Assembly (NCBI RefSeq): GCF_001425835.1
Contig: NZ_LMDP01000003.1
Location: 1 to 64,000 of the forward strand
DNA: 64,000 nt
Origin: Afipia sp. Root123D2
Lineage (GTDB): Bacteria; Pseudomonadota; Alphaproteobacteria; Rhizobiales; Xanthobacteraceae
Direction of reading: 5' to 3'
The position numbers and the translations under genes are program-made. Positions 56,796 to 64,000 of this stretch are shown piece after piece (within the stretch, counting starts at the first letter, position 1; each line of letters starts with the position of its first letter). A model generated the notes under the pieces. It saw nothing but the letters and a program-made list of their open reading frames with translations. It was not told the DNA's origin and did no database searches.

Positions 56796-57129
56796 ATAAA
56801 CCTTTGTAATTCTTGACTAAAGTGCACCAGACACGTTCTGCTCAACGCCGAGGGCGCCGATGATCCCGTCCGGAGGCTTCCAGAGAAGGTGATCCGGGCG
56901 AGGCCCGCGATACGAAGGCTATGTACCAACCGCCCCCCGCTTTGGAAAGGCCCCGGCGCGATCTTTTTTCACGTTTTTATGACACCTGTCCGCGCGCCAC
57001 TTTCCGCGAGCGGCAATCCAACGCGGAACAGACCACAGGTCAGCCATGCGCGATCGGACCGGACTTCATAAGACGCGCCGCTTGCTGTAAGGGACCGTCA
57101 ACAACAACACCAGCCTGGGAGGATACAGC
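56796..57129. other. Gene-free stretch between tRNA-fMet and the SDR gene
   Basis: No supported gene. It holds a T-rich patch at about 56967-56981 (gatcttttttcacgtttttat) and the promoter region of both neighbours. The last bases carry GGGAGG (57117-57122) for the SDR gene. Confidence 0.4.
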
Positions 57130-57915
57130 ATGGATCTCGGTATTTCAGGACGGCGCGCATTGGTATGCGCAGCCAGCAAGGGTTTGGGCCGCGCCTGCGC
57201 GATGGCGCTCGCCGCTGAAGGAGTCAACGTCACCATCACTGCACGCGGCGCCGAGGCATTGGCCAAGACTGCCGCCGAAATCCGCAAAGCGAACCCGAAG
57301 GTCACGGTGACCGAAGTGGTCGGCGATATCACCACACCGGAAGGCCGCAAGGCGGCGCTCGACGCAACGCCGGATATGGACATTCTCGTCAACAATGCCG
57401 GTGGCCCGTCGCCGGGTGATTTCCGCAACTGGACCCGCGACGACTGGATCAAGGCGATCGATGCCAACATGCTGACGCCGATCGAACTGATCAAGGCAAC
57501 CGTCGACGGCATGATGGCGCGCAAGTTCGGACGCATCGTCAACATCACCTCCGCCGCGGTGAAAGCACCGATCGATATTCTCGGTCTGTCGAACGGCGCG
57601 CGCAGCGGCCTCACCGGTTTCATCGCGGGTCTCGCCCGCAAAACCGTTATCAACAACGTCACCATCAATGGATTGCTGCCGGGCCCGTTTGACACCGACC
57701 GCATTCGTGGCCCGATGCTCGAAGCCGCCGCCAAGTCGCAAGGTATTTCGCCGGACGAGGTGCTGAAGCAGCGGATGAAGGCCAATCCGGCCGGCCGCTT
57801 CGGTGACCCTGCAGAATTCGGCCTCGCCTGCGCATTCCTGTGCGGCGCCAAGTCCGGCTTCATCACCGGTCAGAACCTCCTGCTCGACGGCGGCGCTTAC
57901 CCCGGGACAATGTAA
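57130..57915 (+). CDS. SDR-fold protein lacking the catalytic Tyr/Lys
   Basis: A 261-residue Rossmann-fold protein. ALVCAASKGLGRACAMALAA (about 10-29) is the cofactor loop, ILVNNAGGPSPGDF (about 85-98) the NNAG motif. The catalytic Ser is Ser141 (VNITSAAV), but the position of the Tyr 13 residues on is Ser154 and that of the Lys four further is Arg158 (LSNGAR instead of YxxxK). C-terminal GQNLLLDGGAYPG is normal. Such relatives are annotated as 3-oxoacyl-ACP reductase-like SDRs; loss of YxxxK argues for another chemistry or none. GGGAGG precedes ATG. Confidence 0.9.
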   Translation: MDLGISGRRALVCAASKGLGRACAMALAAEGVNVTITARGAEALAKTAAEIRKANPKVTVTEVVGDITTPEGRKAALDATPDMDILVNNAGGPSPGDFRNWTRDDWIKAIDANMLTPIELIKATVDGMMARKFGRIVNITSAAVKAPIDILGLSNGARSGLTGFIAGLARKTVINNVTINGLLPGPFDTDRIRGPMLEAAAKSQGISPDEVLKQRMKANPAGRFGDPAEFGLACAFLCGAKSGFITGQNLLLDGGAYPGTM

Positions 57916-57935
57916 GTTCGTTGACGTAAGCGCGT

Positions 57936-58349
57936 TCAGGCGATCGGCGTGGTCCGGTCGCCATCGAACGACAAGCCGATTTCATCGAGACCTTCGGCGA
58001 GCAGATCGCCAAGCATTGGCTGGCCGAGCAGATAGCTCGCGATGCGCGTGTTCATGCTGCTTGCCACTTCGGCGCGCAAGGTGTCCCAGTCCTCGGCCGT
58101 ACCGTCGCCACGACCAAGCCTGAGCAGGGTGACGAGATCGATCTGTTCATCGACGGTCAGGGCATCGATGAACCCGGCGATCTCGCGCGCCACCGGGTCG
58201 TCGGAATTGTCCTCGAGCACATCTATCATTCCATCATCCGTCGCATTCGATCCTTCGTCGGGATCGGACACCTCTTCCTTGGCATCGAACTCGCGCGCCT
58301 TGACGATGAGAAACCCGACCTGGTCGGTGGAAATCGACAATTCCGGCAT
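57936..58349 (-). CDS. DUF3775 protein
   Basis: A 137-residue acidic protein, started at ATG 58349 with GGAGAG eight bases ahead. It opens MPELSISTDQVGFLIVKARE, has an Asp/Glu/Ser-rich stretch (about 25-50), and then DPVAREIAGFIDALTVDEQI, VTLLRLGRGDGTAEDWDTLR and ASYLLGQPMLGDLLAEGLDE, which form the DUF3775 core. The function is unknown. It is convergent with the SDR gene. Confidence 0.85.
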   Translation of the reverse strand: MPELSISTDQVGFLIVKAREFDAKEEVSDPDEGSNATDDGMIDVLEDNSDDPVAREIAGFIDALTVDEQIDLVTLLRLGRGDGTAEDWDTLRAEVASSMNTRIASYLLGQPMLGDLLAEGLDEIGLSFDGDRTTPIA

Positions 58350-58467
58350 ATCCGCTCTCCAGTCATGCGTGAGATGCAGCGATAACGCCGGAGCCGCGCA
58401 GATGATCCATTGCTCGAACCGCCGGAAACAACCATTCTGGCGGCCACAAGAAGAAGACGGAGCGGAA

Positions 58468-59322
58468 ATGATGAGTTGGACTGTCGGCAGACTCAAGATC
58501 AGCAAGATCGTCGAAATCGAATCGATCGGATCGAGCAAATTCATCCTGCCGCAGGCATCCGACGAAGCAATCCGCGAAATTCCGTGGCTGACACCGGAAT
58601 TCGCCACGCCGGAAGGCCGTCTCAAGCTCGCGATCCAGTCATGGATCGTCGAAACGCCGACCCGGAAAATCATCATCGACACCTGCGTCGGCAACAATAA
58701 GCAGGGCCGGATGCTGCCGGCGTGGAACAACCTCGACAAACCGTATCTGCAGGATATGGCCGCGGCCGGCTACCCGGCAGACTCCATCGACACAGTGATC
58801 TGCACCCATCTGCATGTCGATCATGTCGGTTGGAATACGAAACTGTCAGACGGCAAATGGGTGCCGACCTTTACCAATGCCCGCTACGTGTTCGGCAAGC
58901 GCGAGTACGAGCACTGGAAGGCCGACGATACCTCGGCCACGCGCCGGCTTGTGTTCGAGGATTCGGTCCAGCCGATCGTCGATGCCGGTCTTGCCGACCT
59001 CGTTGCGAGCGATGCGCAGCTGTCCGACGACATCACCCTGATCCCGACGCCCGGCCACAGCCCGGATCACATGAGCATCCTGTTCAAATCCGACGGTCAG
59101 GAAGCGCTGTTCGTTGGCGACACTGCCCATCATCCGATCCAGATGGCGCATCTCGACTGGTCATCGACCGCGGATTCCGACCAGGCCCAGGCAGCCGATA
59201 CGCGGCAACGGCTGTTCTCCCGTTTCGCGGACACGCCCACATTGGTAATCGGCGGCCATTTCGGCCCGGGCTATCTCAAGCGCGACGGAAAGGCCTTCAA
59301 AATAACCCCAAAAGAGAGCTGA
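58468..59322 (+). CDS. MBL-fold metallohydrolase
   Basis: A 284-residue enzyme with the metallo-beta-lactamase fold. The binuclear metal motif is HLHVDH at residues 114-119 (ICTHLHVDHVGWNTK); the second His lies in LIPTPGHSPDHMSILF, the bridging Asp in EALFVGDTAHHPIQM, and the last His in VIGGHFGPGYLK. GGAG precedes the ATG at 58468. It resembles N-acyl homoserine lactonase-like and related hydrolases; the substrate is not known. It starts a plus-strand run with the FAH and GST genes. Confidence 0.92.
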   Translation: MMSWTVGRLKISKIVEIESIGSSKFILPQASDEAIREIPWLTPEFATPEGRLKLAIQSWIVETPTRKIIIDTCVGNNKQGRMLPAWNNLDKPYLQDMAAAGYPADSIDTVICTHLHVDHVGWNTKLSDGKWVPTFTNARYVFGKREYEHWKADDTSATRRLVFEDSVQPIVDAGLADLVASDAQLSDDITLIPTPGHSPDHMSILFKSDGQEALFVGDTAHHPIQMAHLDWSSTADSDQAQAADTRQRLFSRFADTPTLVIGGHFGPGYLKRDGKAFKITPKES

Positions 59323-59430
59323 GCGCGCTGCACAACAGGCTCTTGAGGTTGAAATCCGCGTCGCTCTGTTCCAGAACGGGTCGGCAAATTGCAGTGCTTG
59401 TGTTCAAGAAAATGTCTGGAGGACATTGTT

Positions 59431-60273
59431 ATGAAGCTGGTTCGCTACGGTGCCGTCGGCCAGGAGAAGCCGGGAATGCTTGACCGTTCAGGTCGTCTTC
59501 GTGACCTGTCGGCGCATGTCAAAGACATCACGGGTGAGACCCTCTCACCGGCCGGACTGGCCAAGCTCGCTGCGATCGACGCGGCGTCGCTCCCGCTCGT
59601 CGAGGGATCGCCGCGGCTCGGTTCACCGGTCACCGGGATTTCGAAGTTTGCCGCCATCGGCCTGAACTATGCCGATCATGCTGCGGAGTCGGGTCTGCCC
59701 GTTCCGGCAGAACCGATCGTGTTCCTCAAGGCGAACACCAGCCTTTGCGGCCCCAATGACAACGTCGAAAAGCCGCGCGGCTCGACCAAGCTCGACTGGG
59801 AAGTGGAGCTTGCGATCATCATCGGCACTCGCGCGAAGTATGTCAGCGAAGCTAACGCCCTGAAACACGTCGCCGGCTACGCCGTCTGCAACGACGTTTC
59901 GGAACGGTTCTTCCAGATCGAGCGTCTCGGACAATGGACCAAGGGCAAGTCGCACGACACCTTCGGCCCGCTCGGCCCATGGCTCGTCACCGCCGACGAA
60001 ATTCCCGATCCGCAGAAACTCGGCATGTGGCTCGACGTCAACGGTCAGCGCCGTCAGACCGGCTCGACCTCGACGATGATCTTCGGCGTCGCGAAGATCG
60101 TGTCCTACCTCTCCGAACTGATGACGCTGGAACCCGGCGACGTCATCACCACCGGCACGCCTCCGGGCGTTGGCATGGGCATGAAACCGCCGCAGTATCT
60201 CAAGGCTGGTGACGTGGTAGCGCTGGGCATCGACGGGCTCGGCGAGCAGCGCCAGCAAGTCGTGGACGCCTGA
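59431..60273 (+). CDS. Fumarylacetoacetate hydrolase family protein
   Basis: A 280-residue enzyme for hydrolysis or isomerisation of beta-diketo acids in aromatic or sugar-acid breakdown. The N-terminal domain starts MKLVRYGAVGQEKPGMLDRS; the catalytic domain has AAIGLNYADHAAESG, IVFLKANTSLCGPND, the metal-site Glu-x-Glu in LDWEVELAIIIG (about 128-139), YAVCNDVSERFFQ, and ITTGTPPGVGMGMKPP. GGAGG nine bases before ATG. The GST gene begins two bases after the stop. A gentisate-like pathway (fumarylpyruvate hydrolase with a maleylpyruvate isomerase GST) would fit, but no ring-cleaving enzyme is present. Confidence 0.93.
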   Translation: MKLVRYGAVGQEKPGMLDRSGRLRDLSAHVKDITGETLSPAGLAKLAAIDAASLPLVEGSPRLGSPVTGISKFAAIGLNYADHAAESGLPVPAEPIVFLKANTSLCGPNDNVEKPRGSTKLDWEVELAIIIGTRAKYVSEANALKHVAGYAVCNDVSERFFQIERLGQWTKGKSHDTFGPLGPWLVTADEIPDPQKLGMWLDVNGQRRQTGSTSTMIFGVAKIVSYLSELMTLEPGDVITTGTPPGVGMGMKPPQYLKAGDVVALGIDGLGEQRQQVVDA

Positions 60274-60274
60274 C

Positions 60275-60892
60275 GTGAAACTGACATTCTCCGCGACCTC
60301 ACCCTTCGCCCGAAAAGTGCGGATCAGCGCGATCGAGCTCGGTCTGATCGACAAGATCGAATTCGTTCCCACCACCGTAACGCCAACCACGATGAACGAG
60401 GATTACTCGTCGCACGTCAATCCGCTGCGCAAACTGCCGGCGCTGATCCTCGACGACGGCAGCACCATCGTCGACTCCTACGTGATCACCGAGTATCTCG
60501 ACGATCTCGCCGGCGGCGGAAAGCTGATCCCGGCATCGGGTCCTAAGCGTTGGCAGGTCAAGACCGAACACGCCATCGTCCAGGGCATGCTCGATGCCAT
60601 GCTGCTGTGCCGCTACGAAAAGATGCTGCGCCCCGAAGCGCTGCGCTGGCCAAAATGGGTCGACGATCAGTGGGACCGCGCATGGCATGGGCTGAAGTGG
60701 TTCGAGGAACGCCCCGACACGTTCTCGCGCCCGCTCGACATCGTCCAGATCGGTTTGGTCTGCGCGCTTGGCTATGCGGACTTCCGCTTCCCGAGTTGCG
60801 GCTGGCGCGACGCATTCCCGCGCTTGGTGGCGTTCAACGACAAGATGATGCAGCGTGACTCGGTGAAGGCGACGCTACCGCCCGCGGCCTGA
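60275..60892 (+). CDS. Glutathione S-transferase family protein
   Basis: A 205-residue two-domain protein. The thioredoxin-like domain (about 1-78) has LTFSATSPFARKVRISAIEL, where Ser-Pro-Phe replaces the CPxC site, and DGSTIVDSYVITEYLDDLAG (the ES/DS gamma-glutamyl contact). The helical domain follows (about 90-205). Start is GTG at 60275 directly behind the FAH gene (TGACGTG), so it is translated with it. Likely a glutathione-dependent isomerase or lyase in the same pathway. Confidence 0.9.
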   Translation: MKLTFSATSPFARKVRISAIELGLIDKIEFVPTTVTPTTMNEDYSSHVNPLRKLPALILDDGSTIVDSYVITEYLDDLAGGGKLIPASGPKRWQVKTEHAIVQGMLDAMLLCRYEKMLRPEALRWPKWVDDQWDRAWHGLKWFEERPDTFSRPLDIVQIGLVCALGYADFRFPSCGWRDAFPRLVAFNDKMMQRDSVKATLPPAA

Positions 60893-60921
60893 CGACGAGC
60901 GGACAGCGCGGAGGAGATCTC

Positions 60922-61577
60922 ATGTTTCGCACTGTCACTGCCCTCCTCATCGCGGCCTGCGCATTGACGGCGCAGGTTCATGCGCAGCAACCACAGGGAC
61001 AGCAGGCGCCCGCGCCTGCTTCGCGTCTCGACGAGATCGTAACCAGCTGCCGAACCTGATGGCCGACTTCACTGCCGGCAAGTTCGATGTCGGGATGGGC
61101 GGAGTCTCGATCACCCTCGACCGGCAGAAGAAGGGCTATTTCAGTACGCCCGTGATGCGCGAGGGCAAAACGCCGATAGCTCGCTGCACCGATGCCAGCA
61201 AATTCGACACCATCGCCGGGATCGACCGGCCGGAGACGCGCGTCATCGTCAATCCCGGCGGCACCAATGAACGGTTTGCCCGGGCTCACATCAAAACCGC
61301 GCAGATCGAGGTCCATCCCGACAACGTCACCATCTTCGATGAAATCGCCAAGGGCCGCGCCGACGTGATGATGACGGATGCATCCGAAACCCGCTTCCAG
61401 CAGAAGCTGCATCCCGGCGTTCTCTGTGCCGTGCATCCCGACAAGCCATTCGACTTCGCCGAGAAGGCCTACTGGCTGCAGCGCGACGTCGCGCTGAAAG
61501 CATTCGTCGATCAGTGGCTGCACATCGCGATGGAGAACGGCAGCTTCAAGAAAATCTACGCCAAGTGGTTCCAGTAA
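60922..61577 (+). pseudogene. Periplasmic solute-binding protein (cyclohexadienyl dehydratase-like), internally deleted
   Basis: GGAGGAG and ATG at 60922 begin a good signal peptide and mature start (MFRTVTALLIAACALTAQVH, then SRLDEIV), but the frame ends at once in CRT-stop near 61060. In another frame, from about 61047, the family resumes with LPNLMADFTAGKFDVGMGGV and continues normally (DADVMMTDASETRF-like RADVMMTDASETRF, YWLQRDVALKAFVDQWLHIA) to 61577. About 45 residues that normally carry 'G.LRVGTTGDYKPF...' are missing. So a deletion with frame change has destroyed the gene. The family is the SBP_bac_3 fold, near PheC/arogenate dehydratase-like proteins. Confidence 0.8.
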
Positions 61578-61604
61578 CAGCCTGAGCTGGCGAGTACCGA
61601 TGCG

Positions 61605-62690
61605 ATGAGCACAACCGGCACGGACGAGTTCAAGGCCTGGCACAGCGTCGCGGATCTCTATCACGGCTTTTTCACCGGCCTGATCATGTCGGCGGTGACG
61701 CGGCGAAGCACCGCCGACGCCGCGAAGTTTGTGTTTGGCGTCTTTCGCCGCCAGCATCACGAGCGCTTTCTCGCCGGCATCGAGAAGTTCGGCCTGACCA
61801 AAACGCCGCATGCGGTCGCGGCGGCGCAGTACCACTACCTCAGCAACTGGATCGGCGGCGTCAACGTCGAGTACATCCGCGAATCCGACCGCAAGGTGTG
61901 GATCCGCTATCCGCCGCCGCGCTGGGCGTGGCGCGGCACCGCGATCTGCGCGATTCCCGGCGAGGTGTCCGAGGCGATGCTGCGCGGCTGGCACGCCCAC
62001 AACGGCGTGTCGTTCGGCAACCCGCGCCTCGGCTTCGTCTGCACAAAGCAGACCGTCGACGGCCAGAGCGGCCTCGAAGGCTTCTATTACGAATACGATC
62101 GCGACCTGTTGCCGGAGGAGCGGCTGGTGTTCGCGCGCCATCTCGAAGCGCCGCCGTTCGATCCCGCACAGGCACCGAAGCTCGCCTCCGACACTTGGCC
62201 GCAATCGCGGCTGGAGAAGGCCTATCGCAACTATGCGATGGAGTATGTCCGTTCGGCGCTGCCGGTTCTGGTCCAACAGCTCGGCCCGCACGATGCCGGC
62301 CATGTACTTCATCTCACCGGCCGCCTGATCGGCATGCAGTCCTATACCGACATCGCCGCAACGTTCCCGGTGCAGGATGACGGCCCGCTCGGCTTTGGTC
62401 AGTTGCTTGCCGATGTTCTGCGCGCGCAGGGCGACGATGCCGAACTGCGCACGACGGGCGATGGCGTCACGGTTTCTCAGCGGCAATGGACCTTGATGGC
62501 AGGCGTGCCGGATTATCATCCGGCGTGTCTCGAAGCCTTGCGCGGTTTGATCGAAGGCCTGATGGACGCCCACACTCGGCGGCTGCGTTTGGCGCTGAGT
62601 GCGGCCGCCGACGCCGCGCCGGGTCCGCTGACATGGACCATCAAAGCGAGGTCGCTGGCACCGTCAGCGGATCATCGCTTTCCGGCTTAA
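61605..62690 (+). CDS. Conserved hypothetical protein, 361 residues
   Basis: A soluble-looking protein without signal peptide. Parts include FKAWHSVADLYHGFFTGLIM, KTPHAVAAAQYHYLSNWIGG, WIRYPPPRWAWRGTAICAIP, MLRGWHAHNGVSFGNPRLGF and VLHLTGRLIGMQSYTDIAAT. Several conserved-looking Trp, His, Tyr and Gly suggest an enzyme or ligand-binding fold; resemblance to heme- or V4R/4-vinyl-reductase-type small-ligand domains is too weak to claim. It lies behind the broken binding protein and overlaps the end of the convergent DUF5996 gene by four bases. I do not recognise the family. Confidence 0.7.
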   Translation: MSTTGTDEFKAWHSVADLYHGFFTGLIMSAVTRRSTADAAKFVFGVFRRQHHERFLAGIEKFGLTKTPHAVAAAQYHYLSNWIGGVNVEYIRESDRKVWIRYPPPRWAWRGTAICAIPGEVSEAMLRGWHAHNGVSFGNPRLGFVCTKQTVDGQSGLEGFYYEYDRDLLPEERLVFARHLEAPPFDPAQAPKLASDTWPQSRLEKAYRNYAMEYVRSALPVLVQQLGPHDAGHVLHLTGRLIGMQSYTDIAATFPVQDDGPLGFGQLLADVLRAQGDDAELRTTGDGVTVSQRQWTLMAGVPDYHPACLEALRGLIEGLMDAHTRRLRLALSAAADAAPGPLTWTIKARSLAPSADHRFPA

Positions 62691-63622
62691 CGCGCGTCAA
62701 AGCGCTCCAGCGCCGTGCGATCCCATTTGGCATTGTCGGCGGCGGCCTCGTAAGTGCTCTGGCAGAAATCGAGCAGCATCGTATCCGGCGCGGCCGATTG
62801 CTGAAGCGAATCATAGTCGAGAACGAACTCGCGCAAATTCGGATCGAACCGCGCGGCTGAGGGACGCAACGGCGCATCGGCGAAACCCTTCGGCTCGGGA
62901 TAGGCATATGCGTAAAACGCGGCCTTGCCATAACCGCCATTGCCGGGCCAGAAACCGCAGCTTGAGACCTCATGCGAATAGGCTTCGCGTGCGACCCAAT
63001 CGCCGAGATTGGGCATGCCGCCGGGATGCGGCGGCGCCGTGCGGCCCGAGAACCGCGTCACCGCAAGATCGAAGCTGCCCCAGAAGAAATGGACCGGACT
63101 GACCTTGCCGACAAAGCGTGAGCGGAATGCATAGAGCACGCGATCCGAATGCACCAGCACGCGCCAGAAGCGGTGCGCATAGTCGGCATCATACGATTTG
63201 TGATCGCGATCCCGCTCGAAGGGAATCGCATCGGCGACTTCGACCGGCATGGTCCAGATCGTCACCTCCAAGCCAAGGCTGCGAAGCGCACTCATCGTCC
63301 GGTCGTAAAACTCCGCGACCGACATCGGCACAAGCGCAAACTCCGTACGGCGCTGGTCGCTGGTCGAGACCACCAGCGCATGACGGCAAAAATCGAAATC
63401 GATCTGGAAGTTGCATGTGGCGTACGGCATCAGCGATGTCGTCAGCCCGGTCGAGGTGACATAGAGCGGCACCTGCCACCACTGATTGACCATCGGCGCC
63501 AGCGCGAGGCGGATCTTGCCGACGACCTGCGTCCACATGTGCAGCGTCGCGCAAGTCTCCTGCCATTCGTCGAACGGCAGCGCAGGCCAGAATGTTGTGT
63601 CACGGCTGTTCGGTGTGTTCAT
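62687..63622 (-). CDS. DUF5996 family protein
   Basis: A 311-residue protein, started at ATG 63622 with GGGAGGTG upstream. The sequence follows the DUF5996 pattern from end to end: FWPALPFDEWQETCATLHMW, TQVVGKIRLALAPMVNQWWQ, VPLYVTSTGLTTSLMPY, the FWRVLVHSDRVLYAFRSRFV stretch and VHFFWGSFDLAVTRFSGRTA (a His/Asp-rich possible active site), then SHEVSSCGFWPGNGGYGKAA. Function is unknown. It is probably transcribed alone. Confidence 0.88.
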   Translation of the reverse strand: MNTPNSRDTTFWPALPFDEWQETCATLHMWTQVVGKIRLALAPMVNQWWQVPLYVTSTGLTTSLMPYATCNFQIDFDFCRHALVVSTSDQRRTEFALVPMSVAEFYDRTMSALRSLGLEVTIWTMPVEVADAIPFERDRDHKSYDADYAHRFWRVLVHSDRVLYAFRSRFVGKVSPVHFFWGSFDLAVTRFSGRTAPPHPGGMPNLGDWVAREAYSHEVSSCGFWPGNGGYGKAAFYAYAYPEPKGFADAPLRPSAARFDPNLREFVLDYDSLQQSAAPDTMLLDFCQSTYEAAADNAKWDRTALERFDAR

Positions 63623-63960
63623 GAGCACCTCCCGGTCGACGCCAGACAGACTAGCGGCCTTCGCAGCCAAGCGCTGGGTGTTTTTCAGATCACGCGTCGC
63701 ATGCCCGCGCTGCAATCGGTGCAGCCGAGCGGGACGGATCGGCGCTCCGCGCCAAAGCGCGGCGACAATGGAGCGGCGCCTCCGCGCGCTCCATCGTCGT
63801 CAGTCCGGTTGTCTCTGCGGCGCTCCAGAAACGCCACAAGAGAGATGCAGGAATATAATCATAGAAACGGATTGTCGATCCAGCTGCCGCCCGCTTGACG
63901 AGCTGCTAGCGGTCTGGAATTCTCCGTTTTGGAATTCCGAATTCGAAAAATGGCAATCCG
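63623..63960. other. Gene-free stretch before a probable GntR gene
   Basis: No gene is supported. Near the right end 'ggaattctccgttttggaattccgaattcg' (about 63915-63945) contains GAATTC three times and the dyad GGAATTC-tccgttt-tGGAATTCC, a possible operator for the regulator that follows. Confidence 0.4.
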
Positions 63961-64000
63961 ATGATTCCGCTCGATCCGACCCCGAACCTCATCGATCAGG
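63961..64000 (+). CDS. Start of a probable GntR-family regulator (cut by window end)
   Basis: ATG at 63961 begins MIPLDPTPNLIDQ, in frame to the last base. 'LDxxPNLxDQVYxxLLxAI' is how many FCD/GntR regulators start. Only 13 residues are visible, so this is a guess from the N-terminus. No clear ribosome binding site precedes it. Confidence 0.45.
   Translation, partial: MIPLDPTPNLIDQ

Overview
The window looks like chromosome of a high-GC alphaproteobacterium in the Bradyrhizobium / Rhodopseudomonas / Afipia / Nitrobacter group. The reasons are: a CpdR-type regulator lying between a tRNA-Val gene and an N-formylglutamate amidohydrolase; a small heat-shock gene with a ROSE-type RNA thermometer; an ornithine decarboxylase with a speF-like leader; a homospermidine synthase; a Zur-type operator on a zinc uptake operon; and dispersed 'gccgggcat...atgcccggc' palindromic repeats. 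This is inference from gene content; no species is assigned.

Layout. 1-5.2 kb is an accessory, scarred region. It holds an N-terminal scrap of a possible MFS gene, an amino-acid permease cut short and joined to the C-terminal part of an AIPR-type (abortive phage infection) protein, about 550 bases with no gene, then an intact DUF3489 - DUF2924 - large serine recombinase cassette that stops about 240 bases before a complete tRNA-Val(GAC). 5.2-13 kb is core: cpdR, N-formylglutamate amidohydrolase, a candidate anti-Shine-Dalgarno small RNA, a HisN-like phosphatase, a LysR/TauE divergent pair, an alpha/beta hydrolase, hsp20 with a ROSE thermometer, and a secreted hypothetical protein. 13-24 kb carries gltB-gltD (glutamate synthase), a DUF1236 protein, a DUF459 SGNH hydrolase and an MltB-type transglycosylase. 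24-29 kb has galU, a single-domain response regulator, a permease relic, an outer-membrane beta-barrel protein and kdsD. 29-37 kb has a CMD/HxlR divergent pair and then a long minus-strand run: M3 peptidase, DUF1007, NicO metal exporter, ferrochelatase, SPFH protein and NfeD.

37-47 kb contains polyamine genes: an attenuator-like leader, ornithine decarboxylase and a GNAT, then RidA (with a frameshifting duplication), a TRAP transporter, Rnk, a CDF metal exporter and homospermidine synthase, which uses putrescine made by the decarboxylase. 47-52 kb is a zinc homeostasis block on the minus strand: a Zur box, a tiny His-rich membrane protein, znuC, znuB, znuA, a COG0523 metallochaperone and a WD40 protein overlapping it by one base. 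52-64 kb has crcB, sodB, two MFS transporters, a GNAT with a frameshifted tail, initiator tRNA-Met, and a small catabolic-looking series (SDR, DUF3775, MBL-fold, FAH-family, GST, a broken periplasmic binding protein, an unknown protein, DUF5996), ending in the first codons of a probable GntR regulator.

No CRISPR array, rRNA operon or complete insertion sequence was seen. The observations most worth checking are the small RNA at 6952-7040, the leaders before gltB and odc, the Zur-controlled His-rich protein, the RidA duplication, and the AIPR/permease junction.
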